Shown here in pieces: positions 10,646 to 19,323 of a stretch of 32,618 nucleotides of DNA. The notes under the pieces were generated by a model. That model did no database searches. It saw only the letters and a list, made by a program, of their open reading frames with translations, and was not told the DNA's origin. Source of the stretch: Methylophilaceae bacterium (GTDB taxonomy: Bacteria > Pseudomonadota > Gammaproteobacteria > Burkholderiales > Methylophilaceae); the NCBI GenBank assembly GCA_017857755.1, contig JAFMCM010000015.1, positions 1 through 32,618 on the forward strand, written 5' to 3'. Made by a program: the position numbers and the translations under genes. The stretch's first letter is position 1. Each line of letters begins with the position of its first letter.

Positions 10646-11735
10646 TCAGATCGTTCATATCATCTCTAAACATATCGACTCCATCTTAATGAGTTGTATT
10701 TTATTCGCGATGCTTGTTGGGCTATTTGTTTTGTATAGTGCGTCAGGAGAGAGCCTCAATCGATTGACTTCACAGCTCATCAATATTTCAGTCGCAATCA
10801 CCATTATGTGGGCTGTCGCCAATATTCAACCACAACTAATGGAGCGTATCGCTTTACCGCTCTATCTCATTGGTCTACTCTTGTTGCTAGGTGTCGCTCT
10901 TTTTGGCAATATTAGCCATGGCGCGAGAAGATGGCTAGATTTAGGGGTAATGAAAATTCAGCCATCGGAACTAATGCGGATTGCGGCACCCATGATGCTG
11001 GCTTGGTTTTTCTCTAAACGAGAAAACGCGCTGCGAGTTACTGACTTTTTCATTGGGTTCTTAATTCTCATTGCGCCAGTGCTATTCATTCTTAAGCAAC
11101 CAGATTTAGGCACTTCTTTACTGGTGTCTGCATCAGGGTTCTTTGTGATTTTCTTAGCTGGCTTAAGTTGGCGAATTATGCTTGGCGGCATGATGACCAT
11201 TGGCGCCCTAATCCCAGTGTTTTGGTCACTGTTGCATGATTATCAAAGAAGACGCGTCATGATTCTCATTGATCCAACACAGGACCCTTTGGGCGCTGGT
11301 TATCATATTATTCAATCGACCATTGCACAGGGTTCTGGCGGCCTAACAGGCAAGGGTTGGTTAAATGGTTCCCAGTCCCAACTAGACTTTCTGCCAGAAC
11401 GTACGACTGATTTTATTTTTTCAGTATTCAGCGAAGAGTTTGGTATGGTTGGCAATTTGTTGCTAATCTTACTGTTTAGCACGATTATTGCGCGTGGCTT
11501 GTATATTACGTCGCAAGCAAAAAGCACTTTCTCTCGATTGCTCGCGGGCAGCATTACGCTCACTTTCTTTATCTATATTTTTGTCAATATTGGCATGGTG
11601 AGTGGTTTGCTTCCTGTCGTTGGCGTTCCGTTACCTTTAATCAGTTATGGTGGCACCTCAATGGTTACCATATTGCTAGGTTTTGGCATACTAATGAGTA
11701 TCCATACGCATAAAAACTTAGTTGCATCAGGATAA
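10638..11735 (+). CDS. rodA: Peptidoglycan glycosyltransferase RodA (SEDS family)
   Basis: This 365-residue SEDS protein has about ten membrane helices and polymerises glycan strands from lipid II as partner of PBP2. Family landmarks are present: ARRWLDLG followed by MKIQPSELMR with Glu111, the large periplasmic loop with Asp258 in RTTDFIFSVFSEEFG, and the C-terminal LPVVGVPLPLISYGGTS. Its start overlaps the mrdA stop region by 8 bases, as expected for stoichiometric partners. Confidence 0.97.
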   Translation: MINQIVHIISKHIDSILMSCILFAMLVGLFVLYSASGESLNRLTSQLINISVAITIMWAVANIQPQLMERIALPLYLIGLLLLLGVALFGNISHGARRWLDLGVMKIQPSELMRIAAPMMLAWFFSKRENALRVTDFFIGFLILIAPVLFILKQPDLGTSLLVSASGFFVIFLAGLSWRIMLGGMMTIGALIPVFWSLLHDYQRRRVMILIDPTQDPLGAGYHIIQSTIAQGSGGLTGKGWLNGSQSQLDFLPERTTDFIFSVFSEEFGMVGNLLLILLFSTIIARGLYITSQAKSTFSRLLAGSITLTFFIYIFVNIGMVSGLLPVVGVPLPLISYGGTSMVTILLGFGILMSIHTHKNLVASG

Positions 11736-11739
11736 ATTG

Positions 11740-12612
11740 ATGATGAAAAGAGCTTACTTTTTACTTATTCTTATTTGCTTAGCCTTGACCGCGTGTGGCG
11801 GAAGCCCAGCCGTAAAACGCACATCCTCTGCAGACAGTGACACCAAAAAAAGCAACGGCGGTGGTTATTACGGTGATGATGGGCCTCATGAAAATCCACC
11901 CAACAATTTGGACCAGATTCCTGATGCTGTTCCAAAAGTAGAGGCTTTATATGCTTATTCAAGCAAACCTTATCAAGCGCTTGGCAAAAAGTATGTGCCT
12001 TTATCCTCAGCTAAAGGTTATAAAAAACGCGGCGTCGCTTCGTGGTATGGCAAGTTCTTTCACGGCAAAAAAACAGCAATAGGAGAAACTTATGATATGT
12101 ATAGCATGACAGCTGCACATACAATCTTGCCATTACCAAGCTATGCCAAAGTCACGAACATAGAAAATGGTCGTTCTGTTATTGTAAGAATCAATGATCG
12201 CGGCCCTTTTAAGCATGAAAGAGAAATAGATTTATCTTATGCTGCCGCTTATAAGTTGCGTCTCATTGAAAAAGGAAGTGGCATGGTGGAAGTTGAAGCA
12301 ATAGACCCCATGCAATATACCCCCAGACAACATCATACGGCTGACGCCACCACACCAGGCGATGAGGCGGCAGGATTAGAACCGCAACATTTTGTGCAAG
12401 CAGGTGCTTTTGGTGATGAAAACAATGCAATTGCATTGCAGAACCGTATCCAAGGATTGGCTATTGAAGAGCTTACTAAAATTAATCGCATGTATAATGG
12501 TGGCTTATATCGATTAATTGTTGGGCCTTACCAAACAAAAGCCCAAGCAGAAAAAATAGCACAAAGTATTTTGAAACAATTAAATATTTCCACCATTATC
12601 ACTACTAAATAA
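11740..12612 (+). CDS. rlpA: RlpA-like septal ring lytic lipoprotein with SPOR domain
   Basis: This is a 290-residue outer-membrane lipoprotein. The signal peptide ends in the lipobox LTAC, with Cys19 as lipidation site. A Gly/Asn/Pro-rich linker leads to a double-psi beta-barrel (about residues 98-190, starting GVASWYGKFFHGKKTA and containing VRINDRGPF), the domain that in RlpA cleaves glycan strands lacking stem peptides. A SPOR domain (about residues 217-290) binds such strands. I start at the ATG at 11740, 7 bases after an AGGA box at 11729-11732; an upstream in-frame start at 11722 would place charged residues before the signal peptide and overlap rodA. The ATG at 11743 is equally possible. 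Lytic activity is inferred from the family. Confidence 0.93.
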   Translation: MMKRAYFLLILICLALTACGGSPAVKRTSSADSDTKKSNGGGYYGDDGPHENPPNNLDQIPDAVPKVEALYAYSSKPYQALGKKYVPLSSAKGYKKRGVASWYGKFFHGKKTAIGETYDMYSMTAAHTILPLPSYAKVTNIENGRSVIVRINDRGPFKHEREIDLSYAAAYKLRLIEKGSGMVEVEAIDPMQYTPRQHHTADATTPGDEAAGLEPQHFVQAGAFGDENNAIALQNRIQGLAIEELTKINRMYNGGLYRLIVGPYQTKAQAEKIAQSILKQLNISTIITTK

Positions 12613-12621
12613 TAGAAAACT

Positions 12622-13752
12622 ATGTCACAAAAATTGATTGCCCTGATTGCACTAGCCCTTTTACCGCTCTCAAGCTTGGCCGCTGTTGTTCCGCCTCCTG
12701 CCTTGGATGTTAGCGCCTATTTGTTAAGAGATTTCAATAGTGGTACAGATATCGCTTCCAAACAAAAAGAAGCGAGATTGGAGCCCGCTTCTTTAACCAA
12801 AATCATGACAGCCTACCTGACTTTTGAAGCAATTAAAAAAGGGAATTTATCACTCAATCAAGTCGTTCCCGTTAGCAAAAAAGCATGGCAAGCTGAGGGT
12901 TCTAGAATGTTTATTGAACCACAAAAAAGCGTCACAGTAGACGAATTGCTGCATGGTCTAATTATTCAATCTGGCAACGACGCAGCCATCGCACTAGCAG
13001 AAGCAGTGGCTGGCAGTGAAGATCAGTTTGCCGCAATGATGAATCAACAAGCAAAACGTATTGGTATGCGCCACACGCACTACACGAATGCGACAGGTTT
13101 GCCTGATGCGAACCATTACACTACGGCCAGTGATTTGGCACTGATGGCACAAGCACTCATCAGCGACTTCCCCGCTGACTATGACCGCTTATACAAACAA
13201 AAAGAATATACCTATAACAAAATCACGCAACTTAATCGCAATAGCTTATTGTGGCTAGATAGCCATGTAGATGGTATCAAGACTGGTCATACCGACGCGG
13301 CCGGATACTGTTTAATTTCTTCTGCTAAACGAGATAAAACAAGACTCATTGCGATTATCTTAGGTGCAAAAAGTAAAGAGAGGCGCGCATCGGAAAGTCA
13401 GCGCTTACTCAACTATGGTTTTCAATTTTATGAATCAACATTGGTCTACCCAAAAACAAAAGCCATCTCAACGATGCAAGTTTACAAGGGTGCTGAAAAA
13501 ACAGTTGCTGCTTCTGTCGCTCAAGACTTATACCTTTCTTTACCCAAGGGTGATTATGAACGGGTTAAAGCAACGATGGTTTCAAAACAACCTTTAATCG
13601 CCCCAATTAAGGCTGGTCAAGAGATTGGAAATATCACGTTCTCACTTGATGGAAAAGTGATTCATCAACAAAAACTAATTGCTGCATCTGAAGTCAGTGA
13701 GGCAGGTTTCTTTGGTAGGATAATTGATAGTATACGGTTAACAATTCAATAA
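12622..13752 (+). CDS. dacA: D-alanyl-D-alanine carboxypeptidase (PBP5/6 class)
   Basis: This 376-residue low-molecular-weight PBP removes the terminal D-Ala from stem peptides and so limits cross-linking. The signal peptide ends near residue 21 (SLAA). The active-site motifs are intact: Ser57 and Lys60 in EPASLTKIMT, Ser117-Gly-Asn119 in SGNDAAIA, and Lys220-Thr-Gly in GIKTGHTDAAGYCL. A PBP5_C beta domain follows. The C-terminal amphipathic anchor FFGRIIDSIRLTIQ is shorter than that of E. coli PBP5. It begins 9 bases after rlpA and overlaps the next gene by one base (TAATG). The gene could also be called dacC; paralogues cannot be separated from sequence alone. Confidence 0.95.
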   Translation: MSQKLIALIALALLPLSSLAAVVPPPALDVSAYLLRDFNSGTDIASKQKEARLEPASLTKIMTAYLTFEAIKKGNLSLNQVVPVSKKAWQAEGSRMFIEPQKSVTVDELLHGLIIQSGNDAAIALAEAVAGSEDQFAAMMNQQAKRIGMRHTHYTNATGLPDANHYTTASDLALMAQALISDFPADYDRLYKQKEYTYNKITQLNRNSLLWLDSHVDGIKTGHTDAAGYCLISSAKRDKTRLIAIILGAKSKERRASESQRLLNYGFQFYESTLVYPKTKAISTMQVYKGAEKTVAASVAQDLYLSLPKGDYERVKATMVSKQPLIAPIKAGQEIGNITFSLDGKVIHQQKLIAASEVSEAGFFGRIIDSIRLTIQ

Positions 13753-14036
13753 TGACTGACCAGAATCCAAATCAACAAGAAGACAGTCTAATCGATTTCC
13801 CATGTGATTTCCCGATTAAAGTAATGGGCAAATCACAAGTGGATTTTGGTGCTGAGATCATCAGAACCATCCAAAAACTGGATGCTAGCTTTGATGCCAG
13901 CAAGGTAGAAATAAAAGCCAGCGCCAAAGGAAACTACATTAGCCTTACTTGTTTATGTCACGTTGAGTCTCGAGCAGTTTTAGATAATATCTATCGCGCA
14001 TTAACCAGCCATCCTCTGGTTAAGTATGTGTTGTAA
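13752..14036 (+). CDS. ybeD: DUF493 (YbeD-like) protein
   Basis: This 94-residue protein of the DUF493/YbeD family has a ferredoxin-like ACT-type fold. The family core DFPCDFPIKVMGK near the N-terminus and KGNYISLTCLCHVESR further on are visible. No enzymatic residues are evident and the molecular role is unsettled. The position between dacA and lipB is the standard proteobacterial arrangement, and its start overlaps the dacA stop codon (TAATG), so it is co-translated with the carboxypeptidase. Confidence 0.9.
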   Translation: MTDQNPNQQEDSLIDFPCDFPIKVMGKSQVDFGAEIIRTIQKLDASFDASKVEIKASAKGNYISLTCLCHVESRAVLDNIYRALTSHPLVKYVL

Positions 14037-14047
14037 GCCTTAACAAC

Positions 14048-14653
14048 ATGATGCTTATTACACGTAAGCTTGGCATAACAGACTATCAAACGACGCTTGC
14101 AGCCATGCAGGCGTTCACTAACAATCGTCAAGATCATACTGATGATGAGTTATGGTTAACTGAGCATCCTAGCGTCTACACCTTAGGTTTGAACCGTAAA
14201 AATATCCGTTTGCCAGACAATGCCATTCCAGTTGTGAATGTTGATCGCGGCGGCAAAATCACTTATCACGGCTTGGGGCAGGCCGTTATTTATTGTTTGC
14301 TTGATTTGAATAGGCGTCAATTAAAAGTGCGCGCACTGGTTGATATCATCGAAGACAGCATTGTTAGTTTACTGGCACAATACCAGCTTGTTGCATCCAC
14401 TCAAGCCAATGCGCCAGGCGTTTATATTGGTACAAAGAAAATTGCCTCCGTTGGTCTTAGACTCAAAAAAAGTTATTGTTATCACGGATTAAGTTTAAAC
14501 ATTGATATGGACTTAACGCCTTTTCAGGCCATTGATCCATGCGGTTATGCTGGCTTAGAAATGACACAAACAAAGGACTGGAATATTCAAGAATCATCCC
14601 AATCTATGGGTGAGTCTTTACTTGAGATATTAAAAAAGCAACTAATCACATGA
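14048..14653 (+). CDS. lipB: Octanoyl-[ACP]:protein octanoyltransferase
   Basis: This 201-residue LipB transfers octanoate from acyl-carrier protein to lipoyl domains, the first step of lipoate assembly. The catalytic dyad is present: Lys131 in [11 protein letters not shown] and Cys165 in IDPCGYAG. The substrate-site motifs [13 protein letters not shown] and NAPGVYIG are also seen. Two in-frame ATGs (14048 and 14051) sit together and either could be the start. The stop overlaps the lipA start by 4 bases (ATGA). Confidence 0.96.
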   Translation: MMLITRKLGITDYQTTLAAMQAFTNNRQDHTDDELWLTEHPSVYTLGLNRKNIRLPDNAIPVVNVDRGGKITYHGLGQAVIYCLLDLNRRQLKVRALVDIIEDSIVSLLAQYQLVASTQANAPGVYIGTKKIASVGLRLKKSYCYHGLSLNIDMDLTPFQAIDPCGYAGLEMTQTKDWNIQESSQSMGESLLEILKKQLIT

Positions 14654-15621
14654 ATAAACCAACTGACTTAGCCACTAATAGACCAGCCAAAAGAATCGCT
14701 GGTGCCAAAGAGACTAGCGCTGAAAAAACAGCGCGCATCCCTATTAAAATCGTACCTCAACCAACGCTGCGAAAACCAGATTGGATCAAAATGAAAATGC
14801 CGAATAGCAAGCGTTTTCAATCAATCAAACAAGCTTTGCGTAACAACAAGTTACATACTGTATGCGAAGAAGCAAGCTGTCCTAATATTGGCGAATGTTT
14901 TAGTAGTGGCACTGCTACTTTCATGATTTTAGGTGACATTTGTACGCGCCGTTGTCCATTTTGCGACGTGGCACATGGTAAACCATTACCACCTGATGTG
15001 AATGAACCCGCCAACTTAGCCAAAACGATCGCAGAGATGCAATTAAATTATGTCGTCATCACTAGTGTTGATAGAGATGATTTGCCTGATGGTGGCTCGC
15101 AACATTTTGTCGATTGCATTAAAGCCATCCGTGCGACTTCACCAGCAATTAAGATTGAGATTTTAGTCCCTGATTTTCGCGGTCGTTTAGATATCGCATT
15201 GCGCATCTTAAAAGAAGCACCTCCAGATGTCATGAACCATAATCTAGAAACGATTCCGCGGCTCTACAAGCAAGCGCGTCCAGGTTCTGATTATCAAAAT
15301 TCATTAAATTTACTCAAAACCTTTCATGAAATGTATCCTGATGTACCGACTAAATCAGGCTTAATGTTGGGATTAGGTGAAACAGATGATGAGATCGTAG
15401 CGGTTATGCAGGACTTACGTGCCCACAATGTCAGCATGCTGACATTAGGCCAATACCTGCAACCAAGCGTTCATCATCTACCAGTAATGCGTTATGTTGA
15501 ACCCGCGATTTTTGACGCATTGAAAACCAAAGCAGATGCTATGGGTTTTGATAATGCCGCTAGCGGACCGATGGTGCGCAGCAGTTACCATGCTGATTTA
15601 CAGGCCAATCATATCGTTTAG
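14650..15621 (+). CDS. lipA: Lipoyl synthase
   Basis: This 323-residue radical-SAM enzyme inserts two sulfurs into the octanoyl chain on lipoyl domains. Two iron-sulfur motifs are complete: the auxiliary cluster Cys72-x4-Cys77-x5-Cys83 ([12 protein letters not shown]) and the radical-SAM Cys98-x3-Cys102-x2-Cys105 (CTRRCPFC). The C-terminal [11 protein letters not shown] segment carries the conserved RSSY element. About 35 residues of Lys/Ala-rich N-terminal extension precede the core. Coupling to lipB by an ATGA overlap makes a lipoate operon. Confidence 0.97.
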   Translation: MNKPTDLATNRPAKRIAGAKETSAEKTARIPIKIVPQPTLRKPDWIKMKMPNSKRFQSIKQALRNNKLHTVCEEASCPNIGECFSSGTATFMILGDICTRRCPFCDVAHGKPLPPDVNEPANLAKTIAEMQLNYVVITSVDRDDLPDGGSQHFVDCIKAIRATSPAIKIEILVPDFRGRLDIALRILKEAPPDVMNHNLETIPRLYKQARPGSDYQNSLNLLKTFHEMYPDVPTKSGLMLGLGETDDEIVAVMQDLRAHNVSMLTLGQYLQPSVHHLPVMRYVEPAIFDALKTKADAMGFDNAASGPMVRSSYHADLQANHIV

Positions 15622-15630
15622 AAAGTCATT

Positions 15631-16926
15631 ATGGTCCCACATCTCACCACTGCCTTGAACGGCCCATTACTGGATTTAGAAAAACGCATATTGCACAAAA
15701 TGCCAGAGATTGAACATTGGTTTCGTACAAAATGGCTAGAGCATAGTGCGCCATTTTATGCATCAGTGGATTTACGCAACAGTGGTTTTAAGCTGGCACC
15801 AGTGGATATCAATTTATTCCCAGCTGGTTTTAATAACTTAAATCCAGACTTCTTGAGTTTAAGTGTACAAGCAGCCATGGTCGCTGTTGAGAAAGTCTGC
15901 CCTCAAGCACACCGCTTGCTAATCATCCCTGAAAACCATTCTCGAAATACTTTTTATCTACGCAATATCGTTAATCTAAGCAATATTCTAAAGGCAGCAG
16001 GTTTAAATGTCCGCATCGGTAGCGTTTCACCAGAGGTCACAGCAGCGACCACTTTAGATTTGCCTGATGGTTATTCACTCCTACTTGAGCCTTTAGTGCG
16101 TGAAGGTAATCGCATTAAACTCAAGCATGCTGAATTGGGCGATTTTGATAGCTGTGCCATTTTACTGAATAACGATTTGTCTGGTGGCGTACCTGATATC
16201 TTAAAAAACCTAGAACAAGACCTTATTCCACCATTACATGCTGGCTGGCAGACACGGCGTAAAACCCGTCATTTTGCAGCGTATAGCGATGTGATTAAAG
16301 AATTTTCGGCCTTTTTAGAGATTGATGAATGGTTACTGAATCCGTATTTTGAACATTGCGAGGGCATTGATTTTAATGCGCGTGAAAGCGAGGAACGCTT
16401 AGCGCAAAAAGTCGATCTTCTTCTAAATAAAATCCAAAATAAATATACTGAATATGACATCAAGCAACAACCCTTTGTCATTGTGAAAGCCAATGCTGGG
16501 ACCTATGGTATGGGCATCATGTCAGTCAAATCAGCGGATGAAATGCGCAACTTAAACCGCAAAAATCGCAATAAAATGTCGACCATCAAAGAGGGGCAAC
16601 CCGTAAGTGAAGTCATTATTCAAGAGGGCGTATATACCTTTGAAAGTATCAACAATGCAGTAGCAGAACCCGTGGTATATATGATGGATCATTTTGTTAT
16701 TGGCGGCTTCTATCGCGTTCATACCAACCGTGCGGCAGATGAAAATCTCAATGCACCAGGCGCACACTTTGAACCGCTTGCCTTTGAGTCGCCATGTGGG
16801 TTACCTGACTGTGTTGGCGAACCTGATACTGTACCTAACCGCTTTTATGCTTATGGCGTCGTCGCTCGTTTAGCATTACTAGCCACTAGTATAGAGCTAG
16901 AAGAAACTGACCCGCAGTACGCATAA
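15631..16926 (+). CDS. gshA: Glutamate-cysteine ligase, GshA of the ferro-oxidans/betaproteobacterial type
   Basis: This 431-residue protein matches, as far as I can recognise it, the glutamate-cysteine ligase class first named from Acidithiobacillus ferrooxidans (TIGR02049), which differs from the E. coli GshA family. It makes gamma-glutamylcysteine from Glu, Cys and ATP. Visible landmarks are SVDLRNSGFKLAPVDINLFP near residue 50, FVIVKANAGTYGMGIMSV near residue 285 (an ATP-grasp-like nucleotide loop), and the C-terminal FYAYGVVARLALLA. gshB follows after 16 bases, which strongly supports the assignment. The upstream neighbour is lipA, 9 bases away. Confidence 0.88.
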   Translation: MVPHLTTALNGPLLDLEKRILHKMPEIEHWFRTKWLEHSAPFYASVDLRNSGFKLAPVDINLFPAGFNNLNPDFLSLSVQAAMVAVEKVCPQAHRLLIIPENHSRNTFYLRNIVNLSNILKAAGLNVRIGSVSPEVTAATTLDLPDGYSLLLEPLVREGNRIKLKHAELGDFDSCAILLNNDLSGGVPDILKNLEQDLIPPLHAGWQTRRKTRHFAAYSDVIKEFSAFLEIDEWLLNPYFEHCEGIDFNARESEERLAQKVDLLLNKIQNKYTEYDIKQQPFVIVKANAGTYGMGIMSVKSADEMRNLNRKNRNKMSTIKEGQPVSEVIIQEGVYTFESINNAVAEPVVYMMDHFVIGGFYRVHTNRAADENLNAPGAHFEPLAFESPCGLPDCVGEPDTVPNRFYAYGVVARLALLATSIELEETDPQYA

Positions 16927-16942
16927 AAACATTGATACGAAC

Positions 16943-17893
16943 ATGAAACTACTCTTTATTTTAGACCCGTACGCCAGCTTAAATACCAAAAAAGATACCA
17001 GCATTGCCATGATGCGTGTAGCGGCCGAACACGGACATGCGTTATTTGTCTGCCAACAACAAGATGTGTTTTTGCGAAATGAAATTGTGCATTTCAATAT
17101 CCAGCCCTTACGCCTGTTAAGTGGTGAAAAATGGTATGCTTTATCTGAACAAATTGAAACAATCGCAACAGATTTTGATGCCATCTTAATGCGAAAAGAC
17201 CCTCCTTTTGATAATGCGTATTTATATAGCACTTATCTGCTGGAGATGGCCGCAAATCAAGGTGGCACTGTCATTAATAACCCCGCTGCCGTACGCAGTT
17301 GGAACGAAAAATTATCCGTTACAAGATTCCCACAATTTTGCCCTCATTTCCTAGTCACCAGCCAAGCCGTATTGATTCTTGAGTTTTTAGAGAAACATCA
17401 AGATATTGTCGTAAAACCATTAGACGGCATGGGTGGAACCAGTATTTTCAGACTGACTAAAAACGACCCTAATCTCAATGTTATTTTAGAAACCATCACC
17501 CGTTATGGCAAAGAAACCGTCATGTCACAACAATACATACCAGCCATTAAACAAGGTGATAAACGCATAATTGTCATTGATGGCGAGCCACTGCCTTATG
17601 CGTTAGCACGCATCCCCAAAGTAGGTGAGACGCGAGGCAATCTAGCGGCTGGCGGCAAAGGAATAGCGCAACCACTATCGGACCGTGATCGAGAAATTGC
17701 GACAACAATTGGACAAACACTCAAAGCTGAGGGCTTGTTTTTTGTTGGTTTAGACGTGATTGGCGATTATTTAACTGAAATTAATGTGACTAGCCCAACT
17801 GGCATCGTAGAGATCACTGCTCAAACTGACTGTGCGGCAGCAAGCGTTTTCTTGACTGCATTAACGGCCAAACTAGAATCTCAAGCCCGCTAG
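16943..17893 (+). CDS. gshB: Glutathione synthetase
   Basis: This 316-residue ATP-grasp enzyme adds glycine to gamma-glutamylcysteine to make glutathione. The N-terminal LLFILDPYASLNTKKDTS segment, the RKDPPFD loop, the ATP-binding VVKPLDGMGGTSIF (G-loop) and the C-terminal GLDVIGDYLTEINVTSPTG with its metal ligands are typical of GshB. It is paired with gshA, so the whole glutathione pathway sits in this plus-strand series. Confidence 0.96.
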   Translation: MKLLFILDPYASLNTKKDTSIAMMRVAAEHGHALFVCQQQDVFLRNEIVHFNIQPLRLLSGEKWYALSEQIETIATDFDAILMRKDPPFDNAYLYSTYLLEMAANQGGTVINNPAAVRSWNEKLSVTRFPQFCPHFLVTSQAVLILEFLEKHQDIVVKPLDGMGGTSIFRLTKNDPNLNVILETITRYGKETVMSQQYIPAIKQGDKRIIVIDGEPLPYALARIPKVGETRGNLAAGGKGIAQPLSDRDREIATTIGQTLKAEGLFFVGLDVIGDYLTEINVTSPTGIVEITAQTDCAAASVFLTALTAKLESQAR

Positions 17894-17909
17894 CGTTATA
17901 GTAGCGCTT

Positions 17910-18953
17910 ATGCGACCGCTTTTTTTATTCTTCTCTGCATGGCTACTGATCAGTTGCAGTGCAAAAGAACCCCTCTATAACACCCAAACTTATGTTTTTG
18001 GCACCCTAGTTGATATATCAATTTATGGTGAAACAGACGAACGGGCGCAAGCGGTTAGCAATGCCATTATTCAGGAATATCAGCACTTACATCAACGTTT
18101 ACACGCATGGAAACCAAGTGAATTAAGTGCTGTTAACCAAGCATTCACGCAAGGCGAGGCCATTACAGTAAAAGCTGATATTGCACAAATGCTCAGCGAT
18201 GTTACCCGTCTATCTACACAGTCTAATGGCACTTTCAATCCAGCGATTGGACAACTGATTAAACTCTGGGGATTTCAAAATGATACTTTTACCCCCCATC
18301 AGGTAGATGCCAAAGCAATTGATTCCCTTATCAGCAAAAATCCAAGGATGACTGATCTCGTCATCAAAGGCAATCAAATACATAGCGTTAATTCAGCCGT
18401 TCAATTAGACCTTGGTGGTTATGCAAAAGGCTATGCACTTGATCTTGGCTTGGCTTATTTAAAGCAACAGCACATTCAACATGCGCTCATCAACATTGGT
18501 GGTAATATTATTGCATTAGGTCAGCATGGCAACCAAGCTTGGCGGGTAGGGATTCAGCATCCTCGCCAACCAAATGCAATTGCGACAGTCGCACTGGCTA
18601 GCGGCTGGGCAATTGGTACTTCAGGCGACTATCAACGCTATTTTTATCTGGATGGCAAACGCTATTGTCACATCATTGATCCCAAAACGGGTTATCCCGT
18701 TCAAGGCATGCAATCGGTTACTGTATTAATACCACCAAAAAAGCAGGCTGGCGTGTTATCGGATGTTGCGTCTAAACCGATTTTTATCGCCCCAGCCAAT
18801 GAACGACTTGCTCAAGCCAAGGCAATGGACGTCCCTCACTTTTTAATCATCACGTCAAACACTGATATCCAAGTCAGTGAAGCGATGCAACAAAAACTGA
18901 CCTGGCTTGATCACAAAGCAGAGAAGATCGCAAAGGTGGTACGCTTTGAATAA
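17910..18953 (+). CDS. apbE: FAD:protein FMN transferase, lipoprotein
   Basis: This 347-residue ApbE-family enzyme attaches FMN from FAD to a Thr/Ser of target flavoproteins in the periplasm. The signal peptide ends in a lipobox LISC with Cys16 as the lipidated residue. Family landmarks are present: YVFGTLVDISIYG, FNPAIGQLIKLWGF, LDLGGYAKGYALDLG, HALINIGGNI and the catalytic-domain HIIDPKTGYPV. At the usual metal site (AD-x3-T in most members) the sequence reads SDVASKP, so Asp285 is kept and Lys289 stands where Thr is expected. It overlaps the next gene by 8 bases. No FMN-binding-domain or Rnf/Nqr target is encoded in the window. Confidence 0.93.
   Translation: MRPLFLFFSAWLLISCSAKEPLYNTQTYVFGTLVDISIYGETDERAQAVSNAIIQEYQHLHQRLHAWKPSELSAVNQAFTQGEAITVKADIAQMLSDVTRLSTQSNGTFNPAIGQLIKLWGFQNDTFTPHQVDAKAIDSLISKNPRMTDLVIKGNQIHSVNSAVQLDLGGYAKGYALDLGLAYLKQQHIQHALINIGGNIIALGQHGNQAWRVGIQHPRQPNAIATVALASGWAIGTSGDYQRYFYLDGKRYCHIIDPKTGYPVQGMQSVTVLIPPKKQAGVLSDVASKPIFIAPANERLAQAKAMDVPHFLIITSNTDIQVSEAMQQKLTWLDHKAEKIAKVVRFE
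18933..18939 (+). promoter_or_regulatory. Ribosome-binding site that decides a TTG start
   Basis: AAGGTGG at 18933-18939 lies 6 bases before a TTG at 18946 inside the end of apbE. It is the best ribosome-binding site in the area and fixes the start of the NusG-domain-II protein, since the in-frame ATG at 18907 would add hydrophilic residues before the membrane helix and has no such site. Confidence 0.6.
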
Positions 18954-19323
18954 GCTAAAAAGCCAAGCCTTGATCGGTGACATTTTTATCATCGTTACTA
19001 GCGCCATCGCTGTGGTTTTTTTATTCAAAACCCTTTGGAGCAACGTGCCAGCAAGCCAATTGTTGATACGGCAAGCTGATCAAATTATTGGCACTTATGA
19101 TTTAGAGCAGACGCGAGAACTGCATATTCATGGCCCTTTAGGCGAGTCACACATCAGCATCGAACAAGGTAAAGTCAGATTTAAACAATCTCCTTGCAAC
19201 CATCAATACTGTGTCCACCAAGGCTGGCTAAACCGCGTAGGGCAGGTCGCCATTTGTTTACCCAATCAGATAAGCCTGCAACTCATCGGCGAAAAAAAAC
19301 CTTATGACTCGCTCAACTATTAG
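18946..19323 (+). CDS. NusG domain II-containing membrane protein
   Basis: This 125-residue protein has one N-terminal membrane helix (about residues 10-30) followed by a small beta domain of the NusG domain II family. It is not a NusG transcription factor. The family cysteines are all visible: Cys84 and Cys89 in SPCNHQYCVHQGW, and Cys104 in VAICLPN, together with the GPLGESHISIE strand. The start is a TTG (see the ribosome-binding site entry). It overlaps apbE by 8 bases and the next gene by 20 bases, so the three are translated as a unit. As I recall, homologues accompany ApbE and Gx proteins in flavin-linked electron-transfer loci; the function is unsettled. Confidence 0.82.
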   Translation: MNKLKSQALIGDIFIIVTSAIAVVFLFKTLWSNVPASQLLIRQADQIIGTYDLEQTRELHIHGPLGESHISIEQGKVRFKQSPCNHQYCVHQGWLNRVGQVAICLPNQISLQLIGEKKPYDSLNY

